A DNA stretch of 64,000 bases, taken from Microvelia longipes (Eukaryota; Arthropoda; Insecta; Hemiptera; Veliidae). This document shows, piece after piece, positions 48,201 through 62,800 of this stretch. Both the position numbers and the translations under genes were made by a program. Under the pieces are notes generated by a model that did not search any database, was not told the DNA's origin, and was given only the letters and a program-made list of their open reading frames with translations. Position 1 is the first letter of the stretch. The number at the start of each line of letters is the position of its first letter. Where the stretch lies: NCBI GenBank assembly GCA_018340805.1, contig JACMZG010001914.1, positions 3,016,987 to 3,080,986 of the forward strand. Reading direction: 5' to 3'.

Positions 48201-51200
48201 TTATTTCCCCTTGTGATGCTTCTGAAGTAACTAAAATTCTAAAAAAATGTTTTTATTCTATTTCGATGTTCATGCTAAGTTTTTAAGTGGCTGCTTAATT
48301 AACTTTGTTTTAGCTGACAATGATTTCCTTAAGAAGCAAGCTAAAGTATTATCGATCTTCGTGGGATTAGGCTCAGACCTGAACACAATGTACCATCATC
48401 CTCATTCCGCTTTTCCCTACGCTGATGCTAAATATTATAAGGTAATGGATCAAAAACAAAAAGAGATGATAAGGGCTTTACCCTCCAATAACTATGCCCC
48501 TTCATGGAGGTGCTATAATAAACAGTATTAACATAGATGGTTCACTTAGACAATAATATAAGAGTAATTTTCGGGATGCAGAAGGAACTAGTTAGAGTTC
48601 CGACTGTTTTAGAGTCCACTAGAGTGCACTAGTGGACTCTAAAACAGTCGGATATATTTATTTATTAAACAACGAGCTATTGAGGGCCATTAAGTTTTAT
48701 CATCCGCTATTCAGCGCTTGAACTATGGAAGATTTTTGGCTAAAATAATTACCTTACATGCTAAACAATCTCAAGGTATTTTAAATTAACTTCCTCAGAT
48801 TATGCTATTTTCAGGTAAATTTCAGCCTACTATTTTCATTCTCTTCTTTCTACCATGTTTGAAAAATTATCTTTACTTTGTTTGTTGCAGGATCCAAAAG
48901 CAATAACGAACTTTTTAAAATCCTACGAGCGTGGTCTGTTGGATCAACATGGAGTGTTCACAATGTACTGTCACAAGAACAGGCATGATACGTTCCATAT
49001 ATTTGACATTATGTACTATGCCAAAGATTTCGATACATTCTTTAATGTAAGTTTGTTTCATTCTTAGGTTTTTCACATTTCCTCGATTACCAATGTAGGT
49101 AGTATAGAAAAAGTACTGAGTCTACCCAAAATATACAAAACGAAGAGTGAATCCGATATCCGATTAAAGACAAGAAAGTTGTGAGGAACTCTGTACCCGA
49201 CTGTTTTTCTGCTACATTAGAACTACTGGGGAGTGACTCCACTTATACTATTCTAGATTCCAAGATCTACTTTAATACAACTTAAATTATCTACGCATTA
49301 AATTGACCAAATCACCACTTTAGTGGTTGACACAATATAATTGTGCGAGAGACTTAAGTTGTTGGTTTTAATACATAGGTTGACGTCTCACTCATTCTCA
49401 ATTAATGGTGTCGCACTTAGAACAACTGTGTGTTGCATCTATGATTTCCTGAAACTTAGAAGTGGTCATCAGATTCATGATCTACCATATTTGAACTTTT
49501 TTATATTAGCTAAAGACTCAACCCTAAATAGAACTGACTGAGGGAACTTCCCAGTAAACTGAATGATTGTTATATTTATAGATTGCTAAATGGGGAAGGA
49601 AAGAACTGAACCCATTACAGTTCTTCTACGCTTACACAACAGCTGTGCTACACAGAGAGGATACCAGAGGCATCTATACTCCTCCTATATTCGAAGTTTT
49701 CCCTCACTACTTTGTTCAAAGCTTTTATATGAACGAGGCAATTGCTTACAATACATTCCACCGTGGTAAGTAAACAATTAATTATAATAAGCAGGTAATA
49801 ATTACGACTACTTTTACAGCGTATTAGTTCTCAAACAGGGTTTAATACCATTTATAAACGTGATGGATGGGCTTTGATATAAACCCAGTTTTTAAAAACT
49901 AATAACAGCAAGATATTGGTTGGACCAATTGATCGGGGGGAAATAGAAACATTTGACAGCATTGCCTTTCGACTCATTGCCGAAACACACTTTGTTGCAG
50001 CATGGAAAATTATGGTTGGAACATATCGTTCTAACCATAAATTTGTTTTGAGATTCCGATTTACAAATTTAATAACATCACGAATTCTAGTTTATTAAAA
50101 TTGCGTACCTAGTTTGGGGCAATCTGTTACGTTAAATCGTTTATATGGGCAAACGAAGCAAACGTGTTTAAAGAAGTCATCGTTAGTCATTAGATTTTTT
50201 AAAAATCTTTTTATCCGTGAATCAACTTTTTAGATATTTTATATCATGCTAAAAATATTTATTCTTTACCCAGAATTTATTAATTCTTGTTAAATATGCA
50301 AATGTTGGATAGGGCATCCTAACCTGTGAAAGAGCACTTTCACCTATTTAAGATGACACAATGGTCAATGGGTTTTAAGGACTTAAATGTTATTTTCCTT
50401 TTCAGTCTAGAACGCTGTTTTTGGAAAATGGGAAATATTATTTTGTACTTTTTCACTCGACTGTTATTTTTTTCCTTTAAATGGAAAATGATAATTTAGG
50501 CTTTTGGTTTAAACTAATATCGATAATTGTAAAACTATTTGTTTTGGTTTCAGATGATCAATACGTCGTGCATGAAGTAAATGCAACCGGATGGGAACAC
50601 AGTTGGCATCATAACGATTTGATCGGAGGTATTTACCCGTCTGGACAAAGGTGGAACGGCAACGACTTCCAATCCAGAATATCCTATTTCAGAGAAGATG
50701 TCGGGTTAGCTAATTCATTCGACTACTGGTCCATGAGATTTGCACCGTGGTTATCTACTGACAGATACCCTGATATTCACTTTGCTCATAGAGGAGAACA
50801 AATTTATTCCTTCTATAAATGGATATTGGATAGATATACGTTAGAAAGAATGTCATATTATCTTCCAGCCCAGACTCCTTTTGAAACTGATAGACCTATG
50901 GTAAGCTGTATTCATTTTTGGTTAACTAGAAGCATACATATATCAACCATTATAAAATCCATGTAGAGTTTAGGAATCAGTCCCCAGATCAAAACTTTAT
51001 TGAAAATATATTTACTATCGTAAAAAAATATTTAGTAAATTGATGGTTGATTTAGGGTTGAATAGAAAGAGTGATGTTTCATCTAGGGTCTAATGAAAAG
51101 GAAAACGGTCTAATTTCCTTTTAGAAAGTATCTATAGTTTTTCGTATAAACCAATGAATAAGAACACCATAACATTCTAAAGACTTTTCGACAAGGGAAT

Positions 51201-54200
51201 TCTAAGGAACGTATTTATTACAACTTTTTATTCAATCCTTTTCAATACAAAGACGAAATGTGAATCGGTAAAACGCATTCATTTATTTTTCAGCCAGGAT
51301 ACAATGGTCACCTTACGGATTACATGGGTAGAAGTTTCCTTGCAAGATCCGATAATATTGTCCCAGAGGAAGTTAACCCAGAAGGATCGTGGGAAGTTGG
51401 TACTGTCGAAGATAGGATACAGAAAGCCATCGACATCGGTGTTTTTTGGTTGGTAAGTAGTTTTCAAAATTAATTTCATTTCCAAAGGATTGGGTAGTAT
51501 TAAATTTATTTAAAAAATGATTTTTTTTTATCATACATTATATGTTATCAGCACACATTATGTTGCCATAAATTTCAAGAGTTTGAAGTTTTGTGGTAAT
51601 CATGAACGTTACCGTTGCTGTATTATTTCATTCAGAGTTAATAGCCTGGACAACGTTCTTTGCTTTCAGTAGACATATTTATTTTAAGGAGATTATAGTT
51701 AACTTTTAATAACAGTTAAAGTTATCATAGTTGACCGAGTGACAGGGTTTTATTGGGTGAATAGTCGTTGCTCAAAATTGCAAAATCATGAATATTATAC
51801 TACACTTTTAAATTGCATCATCCAGAAGCTGATCAGAGATCACTGATAACCCAGTAGGTTAGAGCGTCAGGCTTTTTTAAGATCACTTTGGGATTGCCTA
51901 GGTTCAAATCTTAGTCAGGTAACTAAATTTTCGCTAAATAGCAGGCCAGTTTATGATGTTACCTTTTCATAAAAATGAGAATAGAGCTGGTTCTCAAAAG
52001 GTTGAACATATGTTGGGTAGTATTCTTCATAAAGGCTAATTTAAAGGTTTAAAAATGCTTACTTAAGCCGCCTAAATCACTTGAGAAGCAGGGACATTAT
52101 GTGATGTGAATAATTTTGGACGCCTTTGGTCTGTGTTTGGGCGCTGACTTTGTAAAGTGTCCTTTCATCCAAAGGGAGTTATTAAAATGGTTACTAGAGG
52201 CATAGTTGCTAGATGATTGAACATATGGTACTAATCTTTCCCTCCTTACCATTACATGCTAGCTATTTTTGTTGTGTAAAAACCTGTTTTTGATGTTCAC
52301 AGAGGAACGGAGTTATGAACATAACGAATCGTGCTGGCTTCGATGCATTTTCCAAAATGGTTTATGCAACAAGAGATTCAATAAACAGACCGTACTATAA
52401 ATCTCTTTACTTCAAAATGCTAGCCGCTGCTAAGGATGTCGTCAAAGCACCTAATGACCGAGATGTATGCTAATTTATCAACTTTGTAATTTATATTCTT
52501 TAGACTCCCATTTGGTCTTATTTCATATTGCGGAAAAAATAATGAATAATAATAAATTTTGGATGAAATTCTCAACACATGATTTGCTCTTCAAGACTAA
52601 GCAACAATGGAGTGAAATAACAGCAAGAATCTAAGTGGAAGAGATCTTAACACAAACAGAAAACAAAATAATCCAGCAACTGATCAATTTTCTCTATTCT
52701 CCTTTATTCTTTCACTTACACTTACTATACTTTCACTGATTTGTTATTTTTACTTTTCCTTATCTGCTACCCTAGATATATAGGAAAAGTATTGTCTTCA
52801 CCCTAAATATCCGAAACGTGAGTTAATTGGTGTAGTAAAGTAGCGAAGTTACTTAAGTAGTGAGGAAAAGTTCTGAGATATCCCGTCCCTGATTTTTCAA
52901 TTTTGTTCTATGTTAAATGAGAGACTTGGACTATATTGTTTTAGTACACATCATCACCACTAGGGTTAAGCATGACTCAGCTAAGGGATCCAGCATTCTA
53001 CATGATACTTACAACCATTGAAACCTGGTTTGAAGATTTCGTGAAACAATTCAAACCTTACAATAAGAAAGAGGTAAGAAAATAGTTATTTATGTCATAA
53101 GGCTGAGAAGTGTTTCTTTATGTCACGGCAATTAGATTTACCGACGAGCGAAGGGAGTCGGGAAAAATTGCCAAGACATAAAGACATTCTCAGCCGGATG
53201 GCATACACTATTTTTTTGAGGTAGCACTGATTAAATAAACTGCGTTATATACTTAATTGAATAAAAAATTAGTCTACGAACAAAACAGAAACAAAATAAA
53301 CGTTTCTAAAGAAACCTCATGAAGGTTTTACACAGATTGTTTTTTTAAACACGCTACATTACAGTAATGGCGGTAATATATGAATTACTTTTACGTCCTA
53401 GGAGTTTTTTTACATTCATTATTGTCCTCGGAGGTGAAAAGTACTAAATAACCTCCTATAACAATAATGATTGGCTTCTCATCCTAAAAACGGTCCAATA
53501 AAGTGCTCAATTACGTACTACCTCAAAAACATTATATTTCTATATATCAGCAATATTTCTTAATTACTAATTTTTACCTTATTGTATGTCAGATACTAAA
53601 TGATATATTTTTATTAATGACGTTTCCAAAAAAGTTTTAGGTGTTTAAGAACAAAGCTTAAAATGGGGCTATACTTCGTCCAAAATGATACACACAACTT
53701 AATCAAATTTTAAGGTTATGTCCTTTATAAATATGATGCATTGAGTTGTGGAGTGCTATGATAAGAAGAAATAAAACTAAACAAGTTTTCATCTCTCCAC
53801 TCATTATAATTACTAATAACAATGCCAACTTTCAACTGTTAACGGTCATCATCAGTACCTACATTACAAACAAAATAAAATTATAAAATATAGATAAAAT
53901 ACAAAAAATGTAAAAATATATAAAACAAAAGTTAAAAAAAAAAAAAAACAAAACCTACCGGTGATTATTAAAAAGTAGATCACTAGTCTACCAGTGAGTC
54001 TAATGGTACAAACTTGACTAAGGGACGAGTTTATTTTGTTTGTTATGTAGCCACTGCTGATGACCGTTAACGGTTTAAAGTCGGCTATGATGTTAGTAAT
54101 TATAATGAGTGGAGAGAAGAAAGTCGGCTACGTTGTTAGTAATTATAATGAGTGGAGAGACGAAAACTTTTTTAGTTTTATTTCTTCTTGTTACGTTCTT

Positions 54201-57200
54201 TAGGTTTGACCTGGAAGCTTACTTGGATTGTAAAGGGTGCAAATAATCTAAAATTGTACCTGTACTATAATGTACCTAATGTGAGTAATTCGATCATATT
54301 AGGTTAAAGAAGCCTTTAAATAAATATTAAATTTTTAAATAAAAACTTATTTTATTAGGAATTAAAATTATTCTAAATTAATTGTCTTATTTATTAATTT
54401 AATGCTATACTCATTTTAGTTTATTGAATAATAAATCTATAAATTCGGACCATAGTATTAGTAAGTAGTAATAAGGTGAGGAGGCAACGCCAGGCAAATA
54501 GGCCACGTAGTTGGGCCTCCTCTACCAATAATCTTTTGGAAAGGTTGATATATTGTAGGATATCTCACCAACTAAGAGATGAAAGCTCCTCTTCATACAA
54601 GAAACCAACGCCAAATATGCGGGTTTCAAAGAGATGTATAGGCCTCACACTCTGCAAGCAGGTGAAAGGCTGTCTCCTAATAATGTCCACACATGGGGCA
54701 GTTAGCCTCTGAGATTATGCCGAGTATTAAGTTGTTTATTTAATCTACAGTGACCGGTCAGAACATTAACTAGGTTCCTAACGCAAGGCTTGCTGAGGTT
54801 AATTAGACAATTTGTATTTTTTGCAATTGGCCCTCTGCAGCACATTTTTCTTATTCCTCACTTATACCGTAGGTATATAGGAAAAGTATTGTCAATGCAA
54901 ATAAATCCGAAACCGGGATGAAACCGGAATTATCCGTTTCAGGCGTTTTTAAGGCCTCCTGAGTGGTTTTCTCAAAGTTGCCTGTCTATATGTGAGTGTG
55001 TGTGTGTTTCTGTGCGTGAGCTCCTAGTGTATTTATGCTAGAGAGTTGAAAATTTGTGCAAAACTCAGTCTACCGAAGTAGTTGTGCTATTCGGAAAATA
55101 ATTATTTTATGACGTCATTAACCCGCAATAATGACTCAAAAATTTCGTATAATCATAAACCGAGGCTTCGGCACGCATGTAGCCATGTATAAAACTAACA
55201 TGTATGCCATGTTTTAACTCATTATTAGCAATAGTTCACATTTTATCGAATGATTGTTTACGTTTTTAAAAAAATTGGATCAGAAAATGATTCAATAGAG
55301 TTGAAATTTCGTACAAGTGTATACCTTTACTTATTAAATAAGTGCAAGTTTCGTTTCAATACGACAAAAATATCCATGATTTTTGTTGTATCAGCAGCAT
55401 TGATCGTGGTCGATGCTGTATGGGTGACCGCTGAAATGATACATATGCATTTACTATATGCGGACGCGCGATGCGAGTCCGAAGACATGTTGCAGTATAC
55501 ATTTGGTGAATTGTATATTTTGAGGACGAGCGAAGCGAGTCCGAAGCAGGGAGGATGAGCGTAGCGAATTCGATTTGATGAGGAAATGCTCCGAAGTACC
55601 CCGTACCCGATTTTTTTGAATTCGGATCATAAGGAAGACATGAGTTTCTATGGATTACAATAACTTATTATGCTCTTATATTATTATCATTGGCCTCTTG
55701 ATTTTGAGAGTATACCCATTTACCTAGATAAATTTGCTGAATAATAAGTTGTTTTTGCAGCTCGTATTCGAGGGTGTAGCATTTGATAAATTCGAAGTGA
55801 CCAAACTTATTACTTACAGCGATCGTCGCAAATTTGAATTGACTAATGGACTGCCATTTGAGCATGAAGAGGATCGATTCAAGCACAGGTATTTAATATC
55901 TCGATAGTATTAGTAGTATTTTCGATACCCATATCTCGGTATCAGAATACAAGCATTAAAGTTAAATTAAGTTAAACATTAAATTAAATATTTTGGTGTT
56001 CTCATTGATAAATAATGTGTGTTAAAAATCGGTACTTTACCTGTAGATGTGTTATATAATGTGTTAATAATGTGTGATGTGTGTTAATAATGTGTTAAAA
56101 ATCGGTACTTTACCTGTAGAAACCTTGACAATGGGTAACCACTATGGGTAACTTGTATAGGCTAGCCTTAACAAGGTATAAAGAGAAGAGGCCCTAAGGT
56201 TGCAACTGTAAGATTGCATTGGTCTCTCTGATCCACCTTGAGCTAAAGTCGTACCAACCTTCTGTCTGTAAAAAAGAAGAAACACAAATTACATCTTCTT
56301 AATTTTTATGCATTTCCTTTTTTTTCAGATCATTCGCTAATCATTACACACTTGACCATGAACCTTTTGAGTACGAATTTACCATCAAAAGTGACAAAGA
56401 GCAGCAAGCGATGATCAGAGTGTTTATTGGACCGAAGAGAGACGCAGATGGAAGGGTATTAAGTCTTAATCAGCAGAGAAGAGCTTTCTTACCGCTTAAT
56501 AAGTATATCGTAAAATGTAAGTACTACAAACTTAAAAGTAAGTATGGACTTGACAGTAACTCTACAGGATAGACTGAGCAAACTGTGCCAAAGCAAAATA
56601 AAAAGTGCTCACGAAATCACTCAAAACTTTTTCTCCCTATCAGTATGCTCATCTAAATTATTTGAGGACGAGCGAACGAGTTCGAAGACGTGTTGCAGTA
56701 TAAATTTTGTGAATTGTATATTCCGAGGATAAGCGAAGCGAGTCTGAAGTAGAGAGGATGAGTGTAGCGAATGCGATGTGATGAGGAAAAGTTCCGAGGT
56801 ACCCCTTACCCTGTACACGATAGATTCGTTGTATTATAAAATCTTCTGATAACTTAAATAACTGTAATTTTGTATTTGGATTATTAATGAAATGGGTTCA
56901 GATTCTTAGAGATATTATAAGGCGCGGTCGAATATCCACGGCCTTCTAGAACGTTGGATCACCAACAAACTTTTTTTATAACTTTTTTTCAAAAATTTCA
57001 GGTAATTAGCCGGATTTTTGATAAATGAAAGCCTATTTCCGTAATCTGCACGCTCTTTTGGTTAATCTCAAAGAGTATTTACATTCACTCAACGATTTAT
57101 TTTTAATCTAACTTGGTACATACTTAACTACTGTTAGACGTCAAGTTATCTATTGATTTGTTATATTTTGAATGTATATTGTTAACATTGACGTCTACAG

Positions 57201-59763
57201 TAGTTAAGTATGTACCAAGTTAGATTAAAAATAAATCGTTGAGTGAATGTAAATACTCTTGAGATTAACCCAAAGAGCGTCAGATTACAGAAATAGGCTT
57301 CATTTATCACAAATCGGCTAAATTTACTGAAAATTTTGAAAAAAAGTTAAAAAAAAGTTTGTTGGTGATCCAATGTTCTAGAAGCCGTGGATATTCGACC
57401 GCGCTTATACTAGTGGGGGTGGGACACACTTTATCTTAATGTATTGAGGTGCATACATATATTTTCGGGCTTTTAGAAGTTCTGTTTTACCTTCTTCTAA
57501 AGAAGATGAAAGAAAGAAATCAAAGAAAAATGACTTTTATTTACAAAATAGAACAAAATAATAATATAGCTGAATAAAACACTAAAGTCTCTCCACAAAT
57601 CGTTTATTATTATAAACAGAGCCGGCTGACTCATATAGTCCGCTATATGACTCTAACTAAAGGGTTTGATTAAAGCCTCTGCTTTTCTTCTCACCGGCAC
57701 TGATGATGTTCGAGAGATCGAAAGCCGGCTCAGTTTATAATAATAAACGATTTGTGGAGAGACTTTGGTGTTTTATTTAGCTATGTATACTAACTCCACT
57801 GCTCAGTTTTATTGTCAAAATAATAATACTTACAACTCATAAGCCTAATACAGGGTCCGTGTGTTGGACCGTCTGGAGGACCTTCTTCTAAACGTTATAT
57901 TATACGCTATAATTTTTTACTGTTTATTTAAATATATTGTTAAATGAAGTTGTCTATTTTGATGTTTCAAAATTCAACAGATTCATCCCTCTCTAGAAAT
58001 AATATTTCTATGGAGTACAAATGCTATAGTACTGCCATCAGTAGCGCAGCATCAATATAAGCGGCAAAGTCATTCTGCAACTTCTTTTTTCTCCTATTAT
58101 CTCCAATAGTATTTTCATAACCATAACTTTTGTTTCAGTGGTACCAGGAGAAAACGTTTTCAAGAAACACTCTTTCCAACCTGAATTCTACGATACTCAC
58201 GATAATTTCTACGATATTTACATGAAAGTCAACAAGTCTATCGACTCAGACACTCCATACGAATACTCAGAGGTTAGTTTGAATTATTATAAATTAATAG
58301 AGACTATAGATGGTGTACAAAGGCAACGAACAAAGACATAAGTAGAGTATACAACTCAGCAATAAAGTATGATTTGTAAATATATTTGGTCAATTGTATA
58401 TTCTGAGGACGAGCGAAACAGGGAGGATGAGCGTAGCGAATCCGATGTGATGAGGAAAAGTTCCGAGGTACCCCGTACCCGATTTTTTAAACTGATTTTG
58501 TAATTTTGCATTTTTACTACCTTGTGTTTTAACTTTTTTTTAACACAATAAAAAATTTAGGTCTCTAATTGTTGCATTTGTGCAATATGTTGACATCAAC
58601 ATTTATTTGAAACATAACCTACGTTTTGGGCTTTTTGCTATAACCTTACTAGGGAAGGTAAACTTTCCTTTATTTCACGTATATAGAGTAGGCAAGGCTC
58701 TCCTATCGCGATATCCCCTATATTATGGACTCTTCCGTATCTCGGATAAATATTGCCAACTTTGATAACAACACTGTTCTTAATAGAGGCAAATATTAGA
58801 TCTATTATTCTTCTTTGTAGTGTACATACCTATAGATCCAATTCAACAATTTTAAGAACAACTACCTAAGTATATAATATTGTATTTATTTTTTGGTGAA
58901 ATACAGAATTATTTATTAATAATTTAAGAGGATTTACATCTTCTATCCTATATAATTATTGTAATAATTACATAATAACGTCATTAACAATCTCCATTAC
59001 AAAGTAAACAACCTTTTACTGTTAACTCTTGGAGGTAAAATTAAGTCTAATTTTAGAATGAAAAGAGATAAATAGAAGTGGCAACACTGACTGTACAGAG
59101 TGAGAAATATACCGAATGTTGGCTACTCTGATTATTCTCTGATTGAATTCTCTTGTTAACTCTTAATTTATGTAAATGAAATTATTTTGTCGGTTCGAAG
59201 GGTTTTATTAATTTGACACGATATTTGGTTAGTCCGAATGCCAATTCAATTCGTTTCATTTTTTTTTGGAAAAATTTAAAAGAAAAAAATTAAAATCGAA
59301 TTGATGTGATGAAAAACACTGACAATGGATTGGGGGACAATCCTATTCTGTCTCCCTATATTAACAGCAGAACTACGTCACAAATTTCAATGACCCTTTC
59401 TAAGATTATGTCAACCGAAAAAATTAAAGCCATATCCTTCATTTTCGTAACTTTTTTGACTCCCCCTCCTATGTATTCGCTTATTCAGGGCTACATCCCT
59501 AAAATTGCAGTTGTAGTGGCTAACCCTTTTTTCTAGAGGCACTTGGTTCAAAGTCAATTAGGAGAAAAGAGAATAGTCTTTAAGACTAGCCTGTTTAACC
59601 GATCTCCACTTATGTTATTTTAAACCTATATAATGACACCTATCATACCGCTCCTTTATTTATTATCAGTCAATGAAGAGAGCTGACTCTGGTCTTAAGA
59701 TGCGACGCGACCTTACCTACCTCTATAAGCTATGTAGGGTTTAAACTTTAAGATAGACTTTTC

Positions 59764-59803
<40 letters not shown>

Positions 59804-62800
59804 TATATATATATATATAATATATATATATATATTATTTAATTATATAATATATATATATATAGATATATATATATATAATATATATATTATATATATA
59901 AAAGAAATGCGTTATATCCTGTTAGCTATACCAAAACTTTGCCTCTAAAATTGGCAGTGCACACCATTATTAGCACTAGTTTAATGCTTACTTGGTTTCG
60001 TGGTTGGTTTCTTTAAAGGCGTTTTGGCGCATTTCCTTTGAAAAATACAGAAATAATGATTTACGAGTAGTGCTTGATAATTGAGTAACTGCTCAAGTTG
60101 TAAAACGCAAACAGGATCGTTAAGCAAGAAATGGATTGGTAAGCACGCAAACACGCATTCCAAAGGAAATTCGCCCGGTATAAGTACTGACGTGCCAATG
60201 TTTAGGCGTTACAATTGTATTATAACAAAAAAAACATTTAATGCCAATTAAATGCAAAGAAGTTTATTTCCAAACAGCAAGTACATTTCTGTATTTTTAA
60301 AATTATAAATAAATGCTTTGACGTTTAATTAGTTTAGCAGAAAGAAAACTATTCTCCGATTTGATCATCTTTCACTTCCTTATTTGCACAAATTGCCATA
60401 ATAGGGTCATTTCCTCTCTAAAACCGCACTGAAAGTTATTTGATCGTCCTTTTAGAAAAAAAGATGTAACGTCCAATATTTTACGACTTTCTTGATGGTC
60501 CATTTAATTCTAAATTGGATTCAACATTTAAAAAACTTTTAAAACAAATTATTAATGCAATAAATTAAGTTCTTTATCTTTTGAGTAAAATAATTAAAAT
60601 GTTTAAATAAATAGAAAAAGTAATTTAGACTTGAGGACAAAGTCATGTAGAGTTTATCATAAGACTTGAAAAACTTTGTCTCCACTTTGCCTCTCATAGT
60701 AAGCGATACAAGTTTTCCTTGTATCTGAAACTAATTTGAAAGTAACTTCAAAGTCAAGACTCGATTTGACTCTGCAGCACTTTGGTTTCCTTTCTCTCCG
60801 CCTTGGAAAACATTTCCCTTTCTTTATTGTTTTTGTAATCATGGAAAATTTTACACAAAAGTTTCTTCAAAATAACTAGGCATGGCTCATTGATTTTCAT
60901 CATTTTGGGTCCAAAATTTAAATTTTTAATCTTTTGGTTTGATGTCGAAAGATGCTTAAGGGTTTATATTACAAGGTGAGGTTTTCATTCTATACTTTTC
61001 AAAGCGTTGCCTAACACTGCAATAAACTTCCCAATATTATTTATCAAACATTAAAAAAACGCGACTCGCTTTATGACCTTTATTACCAAGGGAACTGCTT
61101 TATAGTTCTTGTATCAGCTCTTGGTGTGTGGAGTGGAAGGTTGAAGAGGGATAGTTATTGACATTCATTTTAATACCTCCTTGAAATAGAAATAGGTGTT
61201 AAGGCTTCGAGTGTGAGCCGAACTTAACGACTCCAAGTATGGGCGTAATTCGACTACTTATATTGTTGGTGTAACTTGACTAAAACATTATGAGAGTATT
61301 TTCTCATAATTTTCTGGACTGTGTAAAAAAGATCAGACTGCACAATTCCTATTTGAAACAAATTCCTATTTGAAAATTCCATATGCAACCATCCTACCTT
61401 AAAATAAAGTTGATCAGAATGATGTAAAGTTTTGGTAAAACTTAGACATTATTTAGGATCTATAGCTAAAAGAAAAGACCATCGCCTTAATCATATGTAG
61501 CTATTATTGTTTTGAAAAATTATATGATTCATTTTAAAAAGTAAACTAAAAAATATTGGGCAATCGAAAAGAAAAAGATCATTTTATCATTTATTCGGTG
61601 TTATTTGCGTATTATTAATTTTTTAAACATGATTTTGAAATTGTTTAACAATAAAAAAAACCATTAATTAAAACTCTTAAATTAAAGTTTAATTGATCTT
61701 ATGATTTCCAATCAAGTGGAACAATTTAGAATTAATTAAAATAATGTAGTGTAACACTGCATCTGCGTTTATATTGGATAAACAAATTTGAGCTCTTATA
61801 TCATCAAATATTTGTGCCGATACAAATTAATAGTTTAATTAATTAAAATAATGACGTATAATGGGTGCGACGCAAATACGGATATAACGACGCAATAACG
61901 GACAATAACGATGCAATAACGGACTATAACGACGCAATACGGACTAACGATCCTAAGGAAACTATAAGACGCAATAACGGACAATAACGACGCAATAACG
62001 GACTATATCGACGCAATAACGGACATACGACGCAATAAGACTATAAGACGTAATAATGGACTATAACGGCGCAATAACTGACTATACCGACGCAATAACG
62101 GACTATAACGACGCAATAACGGACTATAACAACAATTGGCAGAAATGCTGAAATATTGGTTAAACACGGCACAATAATGTGCAGGTACAATGCGTTCTAG
62201 TTTTAACAGCCATAAAAACTAATTAAGACGGAATTTGGCGTGTCTAAATTTTTAACTCTTGTCTAAATTAATGAATTACTATGCAATTGTTTTTACTATT
62301 CGACACAGGGCCAAAGCCAGGTAGGGGCCAGGGAGGCGTCGCCCCCCTAGAAAAACTGTCGCTCCTTCTAACAAGTAGATTTTAGTGGAGTTCCTTTGTA
62401 GATGTGTGAATTTTACTTCTCCTAGGAATTGAATTGCCCCCCTCCACGAGTTTTGGTTGGCTACGAGCCTGATTCGACTAAGTGACGAATTTTATTTTCC
62501 TTGTTTAAACTTTTTATATTTTGACGGAATTATACAATACGTATAATTCCAAAATTACTGAATTTTGACGATTTTACAATCCCAAGATCTGCTTTTAATT
62601 ACATTTACTACATTCGTTAAATTGAGTCAGAGTGATTACTGTCACACCTAGTACTTTTAAGAAAGCTTTTAGTTGTGAATTCCACCAAAACTCTTAGTGC
62701 CCGGAAACCAAATAAAAGTATCAAATTATTAAAAATAAAATATTCTGCAAATAAAGTAAAAATGAAAAAAAAGGTTTTCTTTTTTCACCCTCTCGATGTA

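Noticed and set aside
48442..48531. Read-through of hexamerin exon 2 (VMDQKQKEMIRALPSNN)
   Set aside because: AAG|GTAATG is a donor in the right phase and exon 3 resumes hexamerin similarity; the read-through has none.
55250..55558. 102-aa plus-strand frame in hexamerin intron 8
   Set aside because: Lies wholly within the 5S-like element and is not kept open in other copies.
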